The position numbers and the translations under genes are program-made. From contig NZ_CP011371.1 in NCBI RefSeq assembly GCF_001017435.1, positions 6,412,148 to 6,476,147 of the forward strand: DNA of 64,000 nucleotides, written 5' to 3'. The DNA comes from Caldimonas brevitalea (GTDB lineage: Bacteria > Pseudomonadota > Gammaproteobacteria > Burkholderiales > Burkholderiaceae_C). Of this stretch, positions 17,770 to 27,138 are shown one piece after another; position 1 is the first letter of the stretch; each line of letters opens with the position of its first letter. The notes under the pieces are model-generated. The model saw nothing but the letters and a program-made list of their open reading frames with translations, did not search any database and was not told the DNA's origin.

Positions 17770-17797
17770 AGATAGTTCTGCGCTGCCTGTTTTCAAG
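17770..17797 (-). promoter_or_regulatory. Candidate heat-shock (sigma-32) promoter for the hsp20 pair
   Basis: On the minus strand CTTGAAA (17797-17791) matches the sigma-32 -35 element. About 13 bases later, AACTATCT (17777-17770) sits at -10 distance, a poor match to CCCCATNT. It is about 90 bases upstream of the first hsp20 start codon. Only the -35 half is convincing. Confidence 0.45.
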
Positions 17798-17862
17798 AGG
17801 CCGCAAGAGGTGGGTTCGCGCGTCGTGCGGCAATGGCCGCAGGCGCCCTCTTTCCGATAGCG

Positions 17863-18900
17863 TTAGTCGCCGGGTGGAGCCCCGGGCGTCTTCAGCCCGA
17901 CGTCACGCCATGGATTGCGGCGCCCGCCCCAGCGCTCACGACGGTCCAGCGCGGCCCAGTACCAAGGTGCGCGCGCCGGTGCGAGAGCGGGCAGCGACAG
18001 CAAATCACCTCCGGTCCACGGCAGGAACGGGTTGCGGCGTCCGTAACCCCACAACTCGATGCGCATCGACGGCCGTACGCTGGGCCCTCGCGCGTGGAAG
18101 CCGAAGGTGTCGGCCACCACCAGGGTGTTGGCCGGCACATCGAACAGCCGCGGTGCCGGCAGCCCCAGCCGGGCCAGCGCGTCAGGCGCGATGCGGAACG
18201 AGCCGCGCGCGGTGTAGCGGTCGGGGTGCCGGTGCGCGATGAGGCTCAGCTCGCGTTCCCACGCGAGGCGTTCGTCGCTGAGCCGGTGGGAGCCGGGCAC
18301 GTAGCAAAAGGCGCCTTCGTCGGCGCGCACGTCAGTCAGGAAGTACCAGGCCTTCACGGTGGGATGGAAGGTGTCGGCGTGCAAATGCGTCTGGGGGTCG
18401 GGCGCTCCCGGGCGCGCCTGCGACAAGATGGTCTGGATGTAGGCCACGGGGCGCTGGTCGAAGCTGCCCGCATAGCGGGTCAGGCCGCGCCACAAGGCGC
18501 CTTCGACGATGCCGAGCAGCTCGGGCACGGCTTGCAGCACGGTGTGGTCGAGCGCGATGCGGCGTGTCACGGTGTCGCCTTGCACCATCTCGCGAGCGGG
18601 CGCTGGCCGGGCCAGCAGGCGCTCGCGCAAGCGTGCGAAGTCGGCGGGCGGCAGCACGTCGCGCCGCACCACATAACCGTCACGGTCGAAAGCGGCACGG
18701 TCTGACGGCGCCACGCCGTCGGCGAGGCGCCGCCGGCGTGCGGCGGCCAGCGCATGGGCGCAGCGCAAGCGGCGTTCATGCAGCCCCCAGGCGTTGAGCC
18801 GCGGCGAGCCGATCAGCGGGTGGTCGTGGAAGGACTTGGCCGAGGTGAACAAGGACAGCAGCCACCAGGGCGCCAGCGCGACGTGCTTCAAGGGGTTCAT
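17863..18900 (-). CDS. Phytanoyl-CoA dioxygenase (PhyH) family protein
   Basis: 345 residues from MNPLKHVALAPWWLLSLFTS. It has the PhyH jelly-roll Fe(II)/2-oxoglutarate oxygenase pattern: FDRDGYVVRRDVLPPADF near 95, the HxD iron ligands in THLHADTFHP, FLTDVRADEGAFCYVPGSH, and the distal His in ADTFGFHARGPSV with the following Arg for 2-oxoglutarate. The substrate is unknown; relatives hydroxylate lipids, ectoine or small metabolites. It faces away from the DUF2061 gene. The frame is open well upstream, but the protein-like sequence starts at this ATG. Confidence 0.85.
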   Translation of the reverse strand: MNPLKHVALAPWWLLSLFTSAKSFHDHPLIGSPRLNAWGLHERRLRCAHALAAARRRRLADGVAPSDRAAFDRDGYVVRRDVLPPADFARLRERLLARPAPAREMVQGDTVTRRIALDHTVLQAVPELLGIVEGALWRGLTRYAGSFDQRPVAYIQTILSQARPGAPDPQTHLHADTFHPTVKAWYFLTDVRADEGAFCYVPGSHRLSDERLAWERELSLIAHRHPDRYTARGSFRIAPDALARLGLPAPRLFDVPANTLVVADTFGFHARGPSVRPSMRIELWGYGRRNPFLPWTGGDLLSLPALAPARAPWYWAALDRRERWGGRRNPWRDVGLKTPGAPPGD

Positions 18901-19077
18901 GGCGTGACCGTAGCAGCGAGGCACGTGCCCGCGCCGGGCGCGGGCCGTGGTCCGCCCAGCCCGCGTGGCCGCTATCCGTGTCATCGAAGCAAGCAATTGG
19001 CTTCGGAGGATGATTAACTTCACACTATCACCTACCGACTGCCCCGCAGCCCCACCTTCTCTCGCAGGAACCGTCCC

Positions 19078-19314
19078 ATGGCCAAAACCGCAAGCTTCGG
19101 CGTGATGCACCTCGGCATCGCCTTCACGGTCAGCTACATGCTGACCGGCAGCGTCGCGATCAGCGGGGCGATCACCATCGTCGAGCCCTTGTGCAACACG
19201 GTGGCCCACTACTTCTTCGACAAGTACTGGGGCCACCCGCCTCTGGTGGCCCAGGTGCGCCAATGGCGCGACAACCTGTTGCGTCCCTTGCGGCGATCGT
19301 CGGTGCCCGTCTGA
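19078..19314 (+). CDS. DUF2061 small membrane protein
   Basis: 78 residues. Two hydrophobic segments (FGVMHLGIAFTVSYMLTG; AISGAITIVEPLCNTVAHYF) are followed by the conserved FFDKYWG motif, which together define the DUF2061 family of predicted inner-membrane proteins. No function is established. A ribosome site (CAGGAA) precedes the ATG. It is 36 bases upstream of otsB and may belong to that transcript. Confidence 0.85.
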   Translation: MAKTASFGVMHLGIAFTVSYMLTGSVAISGAITIVEPLCNTVAHYFFDKYWGHPPLVAQVRQWRDNLLRPLRRSSVPV

Positions 19315-19350
19315 CGGTCAAGGAGCGGTTTTTGCTCTAAGGTCGGGGCC

Positions 19351-20121
19351 ATGCAACTGCCGCCCCGACCGGAGCCTTTGTCCCCCTTGTCCTCGCCGCG
19401 ACCCTCGATCGACGCCAACACGGCCCTGTTCCTCGACTTCGACGGCACCCTCGCCGACCTGGCGCCCCGCCCTGACGCGGTCCACGTGCCGACGTCGTTG
19501 ATCGACACCCTGCTGCTCTTGCAGCAAGTTCTGCAGGGCGCCCTGGCCATCGTCTCGGGCCGGCCCATCGCACAACTCGATGCACTGCTCGCACCCTTGC
19601 GCGCGCCGGCGGCCGGCGTCCACGGCGTGGAACGTCGCTCGGCCGACGGTTATGTGTGGCACCTGGCGGCACCTTCGCTCGACCGGGTCGAGGCCACCGC
19701 CCGCGCGCTGCAGGCCGAAGTGCCGGCCCTGCTGATCGAACGCAAGCCCGGCGCGGTCGCGCTGCACTACCGCCAGGCGCCCGAGCTGGCGCAGCATTGT
19801 TTCGACGCGATGAGCGCGGCGGTGCGCGAGTCCAGCGGCCTGACGCTGCTGCACGGCAAGATGGTGCTGGAGGTGAAGCCGGCGATCGCCACCAAGGGCC
19901 ACGCGATCCAGGCTTATCTGCGCGAGCCTCCCTTCCTCGGCCGGCGCCCGCTGTTCGCGGGCGACGACGTCACCGATGAGGCGGGCTTCCAGGCGGTGCA
20001 GGCGGAAGGTGGCGAGACGATCAAGGTCGGTGAAGGCGAGACGGTGGCGTCGCACCGGATGGCCGATCCCGGCAGTCTGCGACACTGGCTGGCCGAGTGC
20101 GCTGCACGCCTCGCGCCATGA
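19351..20121 (+). CDS. otsB: Trehalose-6-phosphate phosphatase
   Basis: 256 residues, HAD-type phosphatase. Motif I is LFLDFDGTLADLAPRPDAV (nucleophile and acid-base Asp pair), motif II IVSGRPIAQL, and motif IV GDDVTDEAGFQAV binds Mg. GVHGVERR and LEVKPAIATKGHAIQAYL are family signatures. It removes phosphate from trehalose-6-phosphate to give trehalose. First enzyme gene of the otsB-GH15-otsA cluster, supporting an osmoprotectant or thermoprotectant role. Confidence 0.95.
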   Translation: MQLPPRPEPLSPLSSPRPSIDANTALFLDFDGTLADLAPRPDAVHVPTSLIDTLLLLQQVLQGALAIVSGRPIAQLDALLAPLRAPAAGVHGVERRSADGYVWHLAAPSLDRVEATARALQAEVPALLIERKPGAVALHYRQAPELAQHCFDAMSAAVRESSGLTLLHGKMVLEVKPAIATKGHAIQAYLREPPFLGRRPLFAGDDVTDEAGFQAVQAEGGETIKVGEGETVASHRMADPGSLRHWLAECAARLAP

Positions 20122-20179
20122 CATCACGACACGGTGTAGGGCACCCTGCAGACGCACCTCATCCATGAGGAATCACAAC

Positions 20180-22006
20180 ATGAGTGCCCATCCTGCCGAC
20201 GCCGCAGGCCCGCGCGGTCTGCCGCCCCCTTCTTCGCTCGACGTCGGCGTCATCGGCAACTGCGCCTACAGTGCTTTGGTCGATCGTTACGCCCGCGTCG
20301 TCTGGTGCTGCTTGCCCAGGTTCGACGGCGACCCGGTGTTCAATGCCCTGATCGACCCGTCGGACGACGGCGCGCTGTGGAGCTTCGAGCTGGAGTCGTT
20401 CGCGCGCAGCGAGCAGTACTACGAGCCCAACACGGCCATCTTGCGCACGCGCTTGTACGACACGCAGGGCCAGGGCATCGAGGTGGTGGACTTCGCGCCC
20501 CGCTTCATCAGCCGCAACCGCATGTTCCGGCCGCTGACGCTGGTGCGCCGCGTCAAGCCCATCGCCGGCGCGCCACGCATGCGTGTGGTGCTGCGCCCTC
20601 GCTTCGAATGGGGCACGGTGCGCCCTACGCTGACGCAGGGCAGCCACCACATTCGTTATGTCGGCCCGACCCAGACCTTGCGGCTCAACACCAACGCGCC
20701 GCTCAGCTACATCTTCGCCGAGTCGCACTTTGTGGTCGACCGGCCGATGGACTTCATCCTCGGCCCGGACGAGACGCTGCAAGAAGGCATCCGCGAAGTG
20801 GCGCGCGCCTTCGAGCAAGACACCGCTGCCTATTGGCGCACGTGGAGCAGCCGGCTGCACATCCCGCTCGAATGGCAGGAAGCGACGATACGCGCGGCCA
20901 TCACGCTCAAGCTGTCGCTGTTCGAGGACACCGGCGCGATCATCGCGGCGATGACCACCAGCATCCCCGAGGCGCCGGGCAGCCAGCGCAACTGGGACTA
21001 TCGTTATTGCTGGCTGCGCGATGCCTTTTTTGTCGTGCGGGCGCTCAACAGCCTGTCCGAGATCGGCACGATGGAGGACTACCTGCGCTGGCTCGGCAAC
21101 GTCGTCGCGCAAGCGGCGGGGGGGCACATCAAGCCCTTGTACGGCATCGGCCTCGAGCTGGACCTGCAGGAGCAGGTGCTGCCCCACCTGCCCGGCTACC
21201 GCGGCATGGGCCCGGTGCGGGTGGGCAACCAGGCGCACGAGCACTTTCAGCATGATGTGTATGGCAACGTCATCCTGGGCGCCGCGCAAGCCTTCCATGA
21301 CCGACGTTTGCTGCGGCCCGCCGGCCTGGCCGAGTTCCAGCAGCTGGAGCAGGTGGGCGAGCAGGCCTGGCGGGTGCACGACCAGCCCGACGCCGGCATG
21401 TGGGAGCTGCGCACGCGCGCCCGGGTGCACACCTCGTCGTGTTTGATGAGCTGGGCCGCCTGCGACCGGCTGGGCAAGATCGCCACACGCTTCGGTCTCG
21501 GCGACCGGGCCCAGTTCTGGCACCAGCGCGCCCACCACATCCGCGAGCGCATCCTGCGCGAGGCGTGGTCGGAACGGCGCCAGGCGTTTGCCGAAAGTTT
21601 CGGCGGCCAGGACCTGGACGCCAGCGCCTTGCTGATGGCGGAGGTCGGCTTCATCGAGCCGCGCGACCCGCGCTTTGTCGCCACGGTGGACGCGCTCGAA
21701 CGCAGCCTGTGCGACGGACCCTACATGCGCCGTTATGAAGCGCCGGACGATTTCGGCAAGCCCGAGACGGCCTTCAACATCTGCACCTTCTGGCGCATCG
21801 ACGCCCTCGCGCGCATCGGCCGTACCGCCCAGGCGCGCGAGATCTTCGAAGCCATGCTGGCGGCACGCAACCATCTGGGCCTGCTGTCCGAAGACACCCA
21901 TCCGCTGACCGGCGAGATGTGGGGCAACTTTCCGCAGACCTATTCGATGGTCGGTCTGATCAACGGAGCGGTGCGCCTGTCGGTGCCGTGGGACACCCAG
22001 ATCTGA
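20180..22006 (+). CDS. Glycoside hydrolase family 15 protein (trehalose-operon type)
   Basis: 608 residues. The ATG at 20180 follows GAGGA at 8-bp spacing. The N-terminal beta-sandwich (LDVGVIGNCAYSALVDRYARV, CLPRFDGDPVFNALID) precedes an (alpha/alpha)6 barrel with NWDYRYCWLRDAFF, QEQVLPHLPGYRG, DAGMWELRTRARVHTSS and KPETAFNICTFWRIDALA. GH15 members of this long bacterial type are glucoamylase- or trehalase-like. Because it sits between otsB and otsA, a role in trehalose or maltooligosaccharide turnover is inferred. It is cytoplasmic (no signal peptide). Confidence 0.9.
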   Translation: MSAHPADAAGPRGLPPPSSLDVGVIGNCAYSALVDRYARVVWCCLPRFDGDPVFNALIDPSDDGALWSFELESFARSEQYYEPNTAILRTRLYDTQGQGIEVVDFAPRFISRNRMFRPLTLVRRVKPIAGAPRMRVVLRPRFEWGTVRPTLTQGSHHIRYVGPTQTLRLNTNAPLSYIFAESHFVVDRPMDFILGPDETLQEGIREVARAFEQDTAAYWRTWSSRLHIPLEWQEATIRAAITLKLSLFEDTGAIIAAMTTSIPEAPGSQRNWDYRYCWLRDAFFVVRALNSLSEIGTMEDYLRWLGNVVAQAAGGHIKPLYGIGLELDLQEQVLPHLPGYRGMGPVRVGNQAHEHFQHDVYGNVILGAAQAFHDRRLLRPAGLAEFQQLEQVGEQAWRVHDQPDAGMWELRTRARVHTSSCLMSWAACDRLGKIATRFGLGDRAQFWHQRAHHIRERILREAWSERRQAFAESFGGQDLDASALLMAEVGFIEPRDPRFVATVDALERSLCDGPYMRRYEAPDDFGKPETAFNICTFWRIDALARIGRTAQAREIFEAMLAARNHLGLLSEDTHPLTGEMWGNFPQTYSMVGLINGAVRLSVPWDTQI

Positions 22007-22040
22007 CCGACATCTACACACAAGCAACAAGGAGGACCGC

Positions 22041-23429
22041 ATGGGACGAGTCGTCGTCGTTTCGAACCGCCTCGCCGACCCTCGCAAGCCCGCAGCCGGC
22101 GGCCTGGCCGTGGCCCTCGGTGAAACGCTCAACGCCACCGGCGGCCTGTGGTTCGGTTGGAGCGGCAAGATCGTCGAGGCCAGCGAGGGCGGCACCCCCG
22201 GCGAGGGGGAGTTGCACCTGCAGCAGGCCGGCAATGTGAAGCTGGCCACGGTGGACCTGTCGCGAGACGATCACGACAGCTATTACCTCGGCTATTCCAA
22301 CCGGGTCCTGTGGCCGGTGTTCCATTACCGCCTGGACCTCGCCGACTTCAACACCAGCCATCTGGCCGGCTACCGCCGCGTGAACCAGTTGTTCGCGCGC
22401 AAGCTGATGCCGCTGCTGCGCTCGGACGACGTGATCTGGGTGCACGACTACCATCTGATCCCGCTCGCAGCAGAACTGAGGGCGATGGGCTGCGCCAACC
22501 GGATCGGCTTCTTCCTGCACATTCCGTTGCCCCCGCCGCTGATGCTGGCCGCCCTGCCCGGCCACGAATGGCTGATCCGCGCGCTGTTCGCGTATGACCT
22601 GGTGGGCCTGCAGAGCGAGGCGGACACGATGCACTTCGCGCGTTATGTGCAAGCCGAAGCCGGCGCCGAGGAACTGGGCAACGATCACTACCGGGCCTTC
22701 AACCGCACCGTGCGGGTGAGTGCCTTCCCGATCGGCATCGACGTCGATGAGTTCTCACGGCTGGCCGAAGGCAAGGAGGCGCGCGAGACCTATGAAACCA
22801 TGCGGGAGCAGTACTCGCGCCGGCGACTGTTGATCGGCATCGACCGGCTCGACTACTCCAAAGGCCTGCCGCAGCGCATTCGGGCGTTTCAGGAGTTGCT
22901 CGCCAGCTACCCCGAAAACCACCGCAGCGCGACGCTGATCCAGATCGCCTCGCCGACCCGCGAGAGTGTCGACGCGTACGCCGACATCCGGCACGAGCTG
23001 GAGCATCTGTGCGGACAGATCAACGGCGACTACGGCGAGCTGGACTGGATGCCGGTGCGCTACATCCACCGCACGGTGGCGCGCAAGCGGCTGCCGGGGC
23101 TGTGCCGGGTGGGCCGGGTCGCGCTGGTGACGCCGTTGCGTGACGGCATGAATCTGGTGGCCAAGGAATACATCGCCGCGCAGGACCCGGCCGACCCCGG
23201 CGTGCTGGTCTTGTCCCGTTTCGCCGGCGCCGCCGAACAACTGCGCGAGGCCTTGCTGGTCAACCCGTACGATGTGCAAGGCACCGCCCAGGCGATCCAG
23301 CAGGCCTTGCAGATGCCGCTCGAAGAACGCCAGGCGCGCCACAGCAAACTGCTGGAGCGCATCCGCCTGCACGACGTGCACTGGTGGCGGCGCGCGTTTC
23401 TGGACGCGCTGGCACAAACGCCGACCTGA
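22041..23429 (+). CDS. otsA: Alpha,alpha-trehalose-phosphate synthase (UDP-forming)
   Basis: 462 residues, GT20 family. Signatures: VVVSNRLADPRKPAAGGLAV (N-terminal loop that binds glucose-6-phosphate), WGWSGKI-like FGWSGKI, VHDYHLIPLA, GFFLHIPLPPP, IGIDRLDYSKGLPQRIRAFQ and VTPLRDGMNLVAKEYI at the nucleotide-sugar site. It joins UDP-glucose and glucose-6-phosphate to trehalose-6-phosphate. A strong ribosome site (AAGGAGG) precedes the ATG, and the 34-base gap to the GH15 gene supports an operon. Confidence 0.96.
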   Translation: MGRVVVVSNRLADPRKPAAGGLAVALGETLNATGGLWFGWSGKIVEASEGGTPGEGELHLQQAGNVKLATVDLSRDDHDSYYLGYSNRVLWPVFHYRLDLADFNTSHLAGYRRVNQLFARKLMPLLRSDDVIWVHDYHLIPLAAELRAMGCANRIGFFLHIPLPPPLMLAALPGHEWLIRALFAYDLVGLQSEADTMHFARYVQAEAGAEELGNDHYRAFNRTVRVSAFPIGIDVDEFSRLAEGKEARETYETMREQYSRRRLLIGIDRLDYSKGLPQRIRAFQELLASYPENHRSATLIQIASPTRESVDAYADIRHELEHLCGQINGDYGELDWMPVRYIHRTVARKRLPGLCRVGRVALVTPLRDGMNLVAKEYIAAQDPADPGVLVLSRFAGAAEQLREALLVNPYDVQGTAQAIQQALQMPLEERQARHSKLLERIRLHDVHWWRRAFLDALAQTPT

Positions 23430-23460
23430 GCCACAGGCGCCTTCCGGGGCGCCCCTCACC

Positions 23461-23721
23461 TCACGGCAACGGGCCGGTGGCCTGTTCCACGTAGCCCAGC
23501 CAGCGCAAGGCCTGCTCGCGGCTGTCGCCGCACATCTCCGGGTCGGGCCGCAGCGAGCCGCACACCGCCGGCCGCTCGGCATGGCCGAACAGCCGACAGC
23601 GCAGCTCCTGGTCGAGTTGCACGCAGGGCACGCCGGCCGGCTTGCCGTTCGGCATCCCGGGGATCGGGCTGCTGATCGACGGCGCGATACAGCAGGCGGC
23701 GCAACGGGGGCGGCATTCCAT
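23461..23721 (-). CDS. YkgJ-family cysteine-cluster protein
   Basis: 86 residues from [20 protein letters not shown]. The CxxxCxxCC pattern (Cys3, 7, 10, 11) and later cysteines in VPCVQ, LRCRLF, AVCG and EMCGDS match the zinc/iron-chelating YkgJ (UPF0153) family, whose function is not established. An upstream in-frame ATG at 23811 would add 30 residues that do not look conserved. It converges on otsA and diverges from mnmG. Confidence 0.85.
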   Translation of the reverse strand: MECRPRCAACCIAPSISSPIPGMPNGKPAGVPCVQLDQELRCRLFGHAERPAVCGSLRPDPEMCGDSREQALRWLGYVEQATGPLP

Positions 23722-23893
23722 GATGGCGGTGGACGTGTGGGGCGTGAGGCCCTTCAAGGTGAGTGGGCCGGCAAGCGCAGGATGGAGGCGAGGCGGGAAC
23801 TTTAGCGGCATCCCGACCACGGTGCGCGTGGGCAGTGGCCACCAGCGTGCAAAGTTGCCCGCACCAGGCGAAGCAAGCCCCGACCCCCTAGAG

Positions 23894-23921
23894 TGACTTC
23901 CCTCCGGGGCACTTCTAAAAT
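23894..23921 (+). promoter_or_regulatory. Candidate sigma-70 promoter of mnmG
   Basis: TGACTT (23894-23899), a 16-base spacer, then TAAAAT (23916-23921), in an AT-richer patch 64 bases before the mnmG start. The -10 is good and the -35 is a weak, offset match. Confidence 0.35.
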
Positions 23922-23984
23922 CACACGTTTGCCCCTTCCTTTTCCTCTGCGGCCCGACGGCTGGCCGCTGCACGAGGTCTCAAG

Positions 23985-25970
23985 ATGCTTTACCCGAAAG
24001 AGTTCGACGTCATCGTCGTTGGCGGCGGCCACGCCGGCACCGAGGCGGCGCTGGCCGCCGCCCGCATGGGCTGCGACACCCTGCTGTTGACGCACAACAT
24101 CGAGACCTTGGGGCAGATGAGCTGCAACCCGTCCATCGGTGGCATCGGCAAAGGCCATTTGGTGAAGGAGATCGACGCCGTCGGCGGCGCGATGGCGGCC
24201 GCCACCGATGAGGCCGGCATCCAGTTCCGCATCCTCAACAGCTCCAAGGGGCCGGCGGTGCGGGCGACCCGGGCGCAGGCGGACCGCATCCTGTACAAGG
24301 CCGCGATCCGCCGCCGGCTCGAGAACCAACCCCATCTGTGGTTGTTCCAGCAGGCGGTGGACGACCTGATGGTCGAGGGCGACAAGGTGGTCGGGGCGGT
24401 CACGCAGGTGGGCATCCGGTTCCGCGGCCGCGCGGTGGTGCTGACGGCCGGCACCTTCCTCGACGGCAAGATCCACGTCGGACTGCAGAACTATGCCGCC
24501 GGCCGCGCGGGCGACCCGCCGGCCGTCTCGCTGTCGGCCCGGCTGAAGGAATTGAAGCTGCCGCAGGGGCGGTTGAAGACCGGCACGCCGCCGCGCATCG
24601 ACGGCCGGACCATCGATTTCAGCCGGCTCGAGGAGCAGCCGGGCGACCTCGACCCGGTGCCCGTCTTCAGCTTCCTGGGTTCTGCCGAGCAGCACCCGCG
24701 CCAGGTGCCCTGCTGGATCACCCATACCAATGCGCGCACGCACGAGATCATTCGCTCCGGCTTTGACCGCAGCCCGATGTTCACCGGCGTCATCGAAGGC
24801 GTGGGCCCCCGCTACTGCCCCAGCATCGAGGACAAGATCAACCGGTTTGCGGACAAGGACTCGCATCAGATCTTCCTGGAGCCGGAAGGGCTGGAGACAC
24901 ACGAGTTCTATCCGAACGGGATCTCCACTTCCCTCCCCTTCGACGTGCAATTGGCCGCCGTGCAATCGATGCCCGGGTTGGAGGCCGCCCACATCCTGCG
25001 GCCGGGCTACGCGATCGAGTACGACTACTTCGACCCGCGCGAGCTGAAGTCGAACTTCGAGACGCGGGCCATCGCCGGGCTCTTCTTTGCGGGCCAGATC
25101 AACGGCACCACCGGTTATGAAGAGGCGGCGGCGCAAGGACTGTTCGCCGGACTCAACGCGGCGTTGCAAGTACGGGGGCAAGCGCCGTGGGTGCCCGGGC
25201 GCGAGCAGGCTTATCTAGGTGTGTTGGTGGACGACCTGATCACCAAGGGCGTGACCGAGCCCTACCGGATGTTCACCAGCCGCGCGGAGTTCCGGCTGCA
25301 GCTGCGCGAGGACAACGCGGACCTGCGGCTGACCGAAGTCGGGCGTCAACTGGGGCTGGTGGACGATCGCCGCTGGGAGGCCTTCAACCGGAAGCGCGAT
25401 GCGGTTTCACGTGAAACAGAGCGACTGCGTTCGACCTGGGTCCACCCCGGCATCCTGTCTGCCGAACAGGCGGAACGCTGGGTCGGGAAAGCATTGGAAC
25501 GTGAATACAGCCTGGCCGACTTGCTGCGCCGTCCTCAGGTGGGGTACGCCGAGGTGGAACAAGTGGCGCGCGCCGCTCGCCCTGACGCTGGTGTTTCACG
25601 TGAAACCTTGGTTGGAGAGTTGGGCGCCGCCCTCGCCGACGCAGTGCTCGAGCAGGTGGAAATCGGCATCAAATACGCCGGGTACATCGACAAGCAGAAC
25701 GAGGAAGTGGCGCGTGCGGCCTATTACGAACACCTGCAGCTGCCCGAGGATCTGGACTATTCGCAGGTCACCGCCTTGAGCCACGAGGTCCGCCAGAAGT
25801 TGAACCGGCACCGCCCGCAAACCTTGGGACTCGCGTCGCGCATTTCCGGGATCACGCCAGCCGCCATTTCCCTGCTGCTGATCCACCTGAAGAAGGGCCG
25901 CTTCAAGGGTTTCACAGATGCGGCCGGCCCGAACGGCACCGGGCGCCCGACCCCGGCGGAAACGGCGTGA
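23985..25970 (+). CDS. mnmG: tRNA uridine-5-carboxymethylaminomethyl modification enzyme MnmG
   Basis: 661 residues, full length for MnmG/GidA. The FAD-binding [17 protein letters not shown] is at about 10-26, followed by [20 protein letters not shown] with the conserved Cys. [27 protein letters not shown] and [21 protein letters not shown] follow. The C-terminal helical domain ([20 protein letters not shown]) binds MnmE. With MnmE (encoded at 59276-60664) it modifies the wobble uridine of certain tRNAs. Two parS sites are embedded in its 3' half. It overlaps rsmG by four bases at GTGA. Confidence 0.97.
   Translation: MLYPKEFDVIVVGGGHAGTEAALAAARMGCDTLLLTHNIETLGQMSCNPSIGGIGKGHLVKEIDAVGGAMAAATDEAGIQFRILNSSKGPAVRATRAQADRILYKAAIRRRLENQPHLWLFQQAVDDLMVEGDKVVGAVTQVGIRFRGRAVVLTAGTFLDGKIHVGLQNYAAGRAGDPPAVSLSARLKELKLPQGRLKTGTPPRIDGRTIDFSRLEEQPGDLDPVPVFSFLGSAEQHPRQVPCWITHTNARTHEIIRSGFDRSPMFTGVIEGVGPRYCPSIEDKINRFADKDSHQIFLEPEGLETHEFYPNGISTSLPFDVQLAAVQSMPGLEAAHILRPGYAIEYDYFDPRELKSNFETRAIAGLFFAGQINGTTGYEEAAAQGLFAGLNAALQVRGQAPWVPGREQAYLGVLVDDLITKGVTEPYRMFTSRAEFRLQLREDNADLRLTEVGRQLGLVDDRRWEAFNRKRDAVSRETERLRSTWVHPGILSAEQAERWVGKALEREYSLADLLRRPQVGYAEVEQVARAARPDAGVSRETLVGELGAALADAVLEQVEIGIKYAGYIDKQNEEVARAAYYEHLQLPEDLDYSQVTALSHEVRQKLNRHRPQTLGLASRISGITPAAISLLLIHLKKGRFKGFTDAAGPNGTGRPTPAETA
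25403..25418. promoter_or_regulatory. parS site 1 (inside mnmG)
   Basis: The sequence GGTTTCACGTGAAACA matches the bacterial parS consensus TGTTTCACGTGAAACA at 15 of 16 bases, with an intact GTTTCACGTGAAAC palindrome. ParB, encoded 4 kb downstream, should load here. Confidence 0.9.
25592..25607. promoter_or_regulatory. parS site 2 (inside mnmG)
   Basis: TGTTTCACGTGAAACC, 15 of 16 bases of the parS consensus, 189 bases from site 1. Its palindromic core is perfect. Confidence 0.9.
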
Positions 25971-26653
25971 TGCCGCCCCTTCTGACACACGAGCTCGCGC
26001 CGACGCTAGAGCTCGGCGCGCAGCAACTCGCCCTCGCCCTGACCCAAGAAACGCAACAGCAGTTGCTGCGCTACCTCGACCTGATGGGGAAGTGGAACCG
26101 GGTCTACAACCTCACCGCGATTCGCGACCCGCGCGAGATGCTGAGCCAGCACCTGCTGGACAGCCTCGCGGTGGTCGGCCCGTTGCAAGAGCACTTGCGT
26201 CGGCAGGCGCCGCCGACGGAGCAGCCGTTGGTGCTGGACGTTGGCAGCGGCGCCGGGTTGCCGGGGGTGGTCCTCGCGATCTGCATGCCCACACTGCGCG
26301 TCGTCTGTGTCGACGCCGTCGCAAAGAAGATCAGCTTTTTGCGCCAGGTGGCGGCTGAGCTCCACCTGCCGAACCTGGACCCGCGGCACGCCCGCATCGA
26401 AGAGCTGCCGCCCCTCGATGCCGACGTGGTCACCTCGCGCGCCTTTGCTTCGCTGCAGGACATGGTGCAGTGGACCCGCCGCCACGTGGCGCGTCACGGC
26501 GTTTGGATGGCGATGAAAGGCCGGCGACCGGAAGCCGAGATCGAGGCGGTCGCTCGGGAGATCGACGTGTTTCACGTGGAACAACTCCAGGTGCCCTTGT
26601 TGGACGCCGAGCGCTGCCTCGTGTGGGCCCGCCCCACCCACACGAATCGCTAA
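25967..26653 (+). CDS. rsmG: 16S rRNA (guanine-527-N7)-methyltransferase
   Basis: 228 residues. The SAM-binding motif is [17 protein letters not shown], preceded by [26 protein letters not shown] and followed by [13 protein letters not shown], all typical of RsmG/GidB. It methylates G527 of 16S rRNA. The start overlaps the mnmG stop: GTG at 25967 within GTGATG, or ATG at 25970. A parS site is embedded near its 3' end. Confidence 0.96.
   Translation: MMPPLLTHELAPTLELGAQQLALALTQETQQQLLRYLDLMGKWNRVYNLTAIRDPREMLSQHLLDSLAVVGPLQEHLRRQAPPTEQPLVLDVGSGAGLPGVVLAICMPTLRVVCVDAVAKKISFLRQVAAELHLPNLDPRHARIEELPPLDADVVTSRAFASLQDMVQWTRRHVARHGVWMAMKGRRPEAEIEAVAREIDVFHVEQLQVPLLDAERCLVWARPTHTNR
26568..26583. promoter_or_regulatory. 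parS site 3 (inside rsmG)
   Basis: TGTTTCACGTGGAACA, 15 of 16 bases of the consensus, with one half-site substitution that breaks the perfect palindrome. It lies 976 bases from site 2 and 556 bases before parA. Confidence 0.85.
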
Positions 26654-27138
26654 ATCACCCGATGCATTTCGGGAAGTCGAGAGAACGACGGCTCGTGGGG
26701 CCCACTTGCCTTGACGCCCCTATCGGCCACCCGGACAATCGGTCGAGTTTGCAAATCAGCCCGATGGACAGCACCGCCGGCCGCCTCAAGGTCCACCCCC
26801 ACCCGCCCGCCCCGCCCCAACCCACCCCAGGTGGCGTGACGGTCTCGGCTCGTCGCATTCGGCAGCGGGCGCCCCGCCGCACGACTGCCACCATCGCCGC
26901 CGGGACGGCGCGGCATGTCATGAGCCGCACCCGGACGGTGCACAGCGGCCCGGCTGCCTCCGGCCCCGAACGGAAGACGCTCACCCACGAAGGCCGGCAC
27001 TGAGATGCCGGCTCCTGCTCCGACTCGCACCGCGCCACACTTCGCCGCGGCGCTTCCAGACCGCCAATCCCACCCGCCGCTGCGCCTGCGGCGGGCCGCT
27101 GCCTCCGACCGACGAGCGACCACCTCCGACCTTTGAAC
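26654..27138. other. Non-coding interval between rsmG and parA
   Basis: 485 bases with no supported gene on either strand. Frames that are open here give Arg/Pro/His-rich shadow translations without a start or family match. It probably holds the parA promoter, but I see no strong -35/-10 pair and no clear terminator after rsmG. Confidence 0.5.

Noticed and set aside
20159..22249. 696-codon open frame opposite the GH15 gene
   Set aside because: Antisense shadow of a 608-residue glycoside hydrolase with clear motifs.
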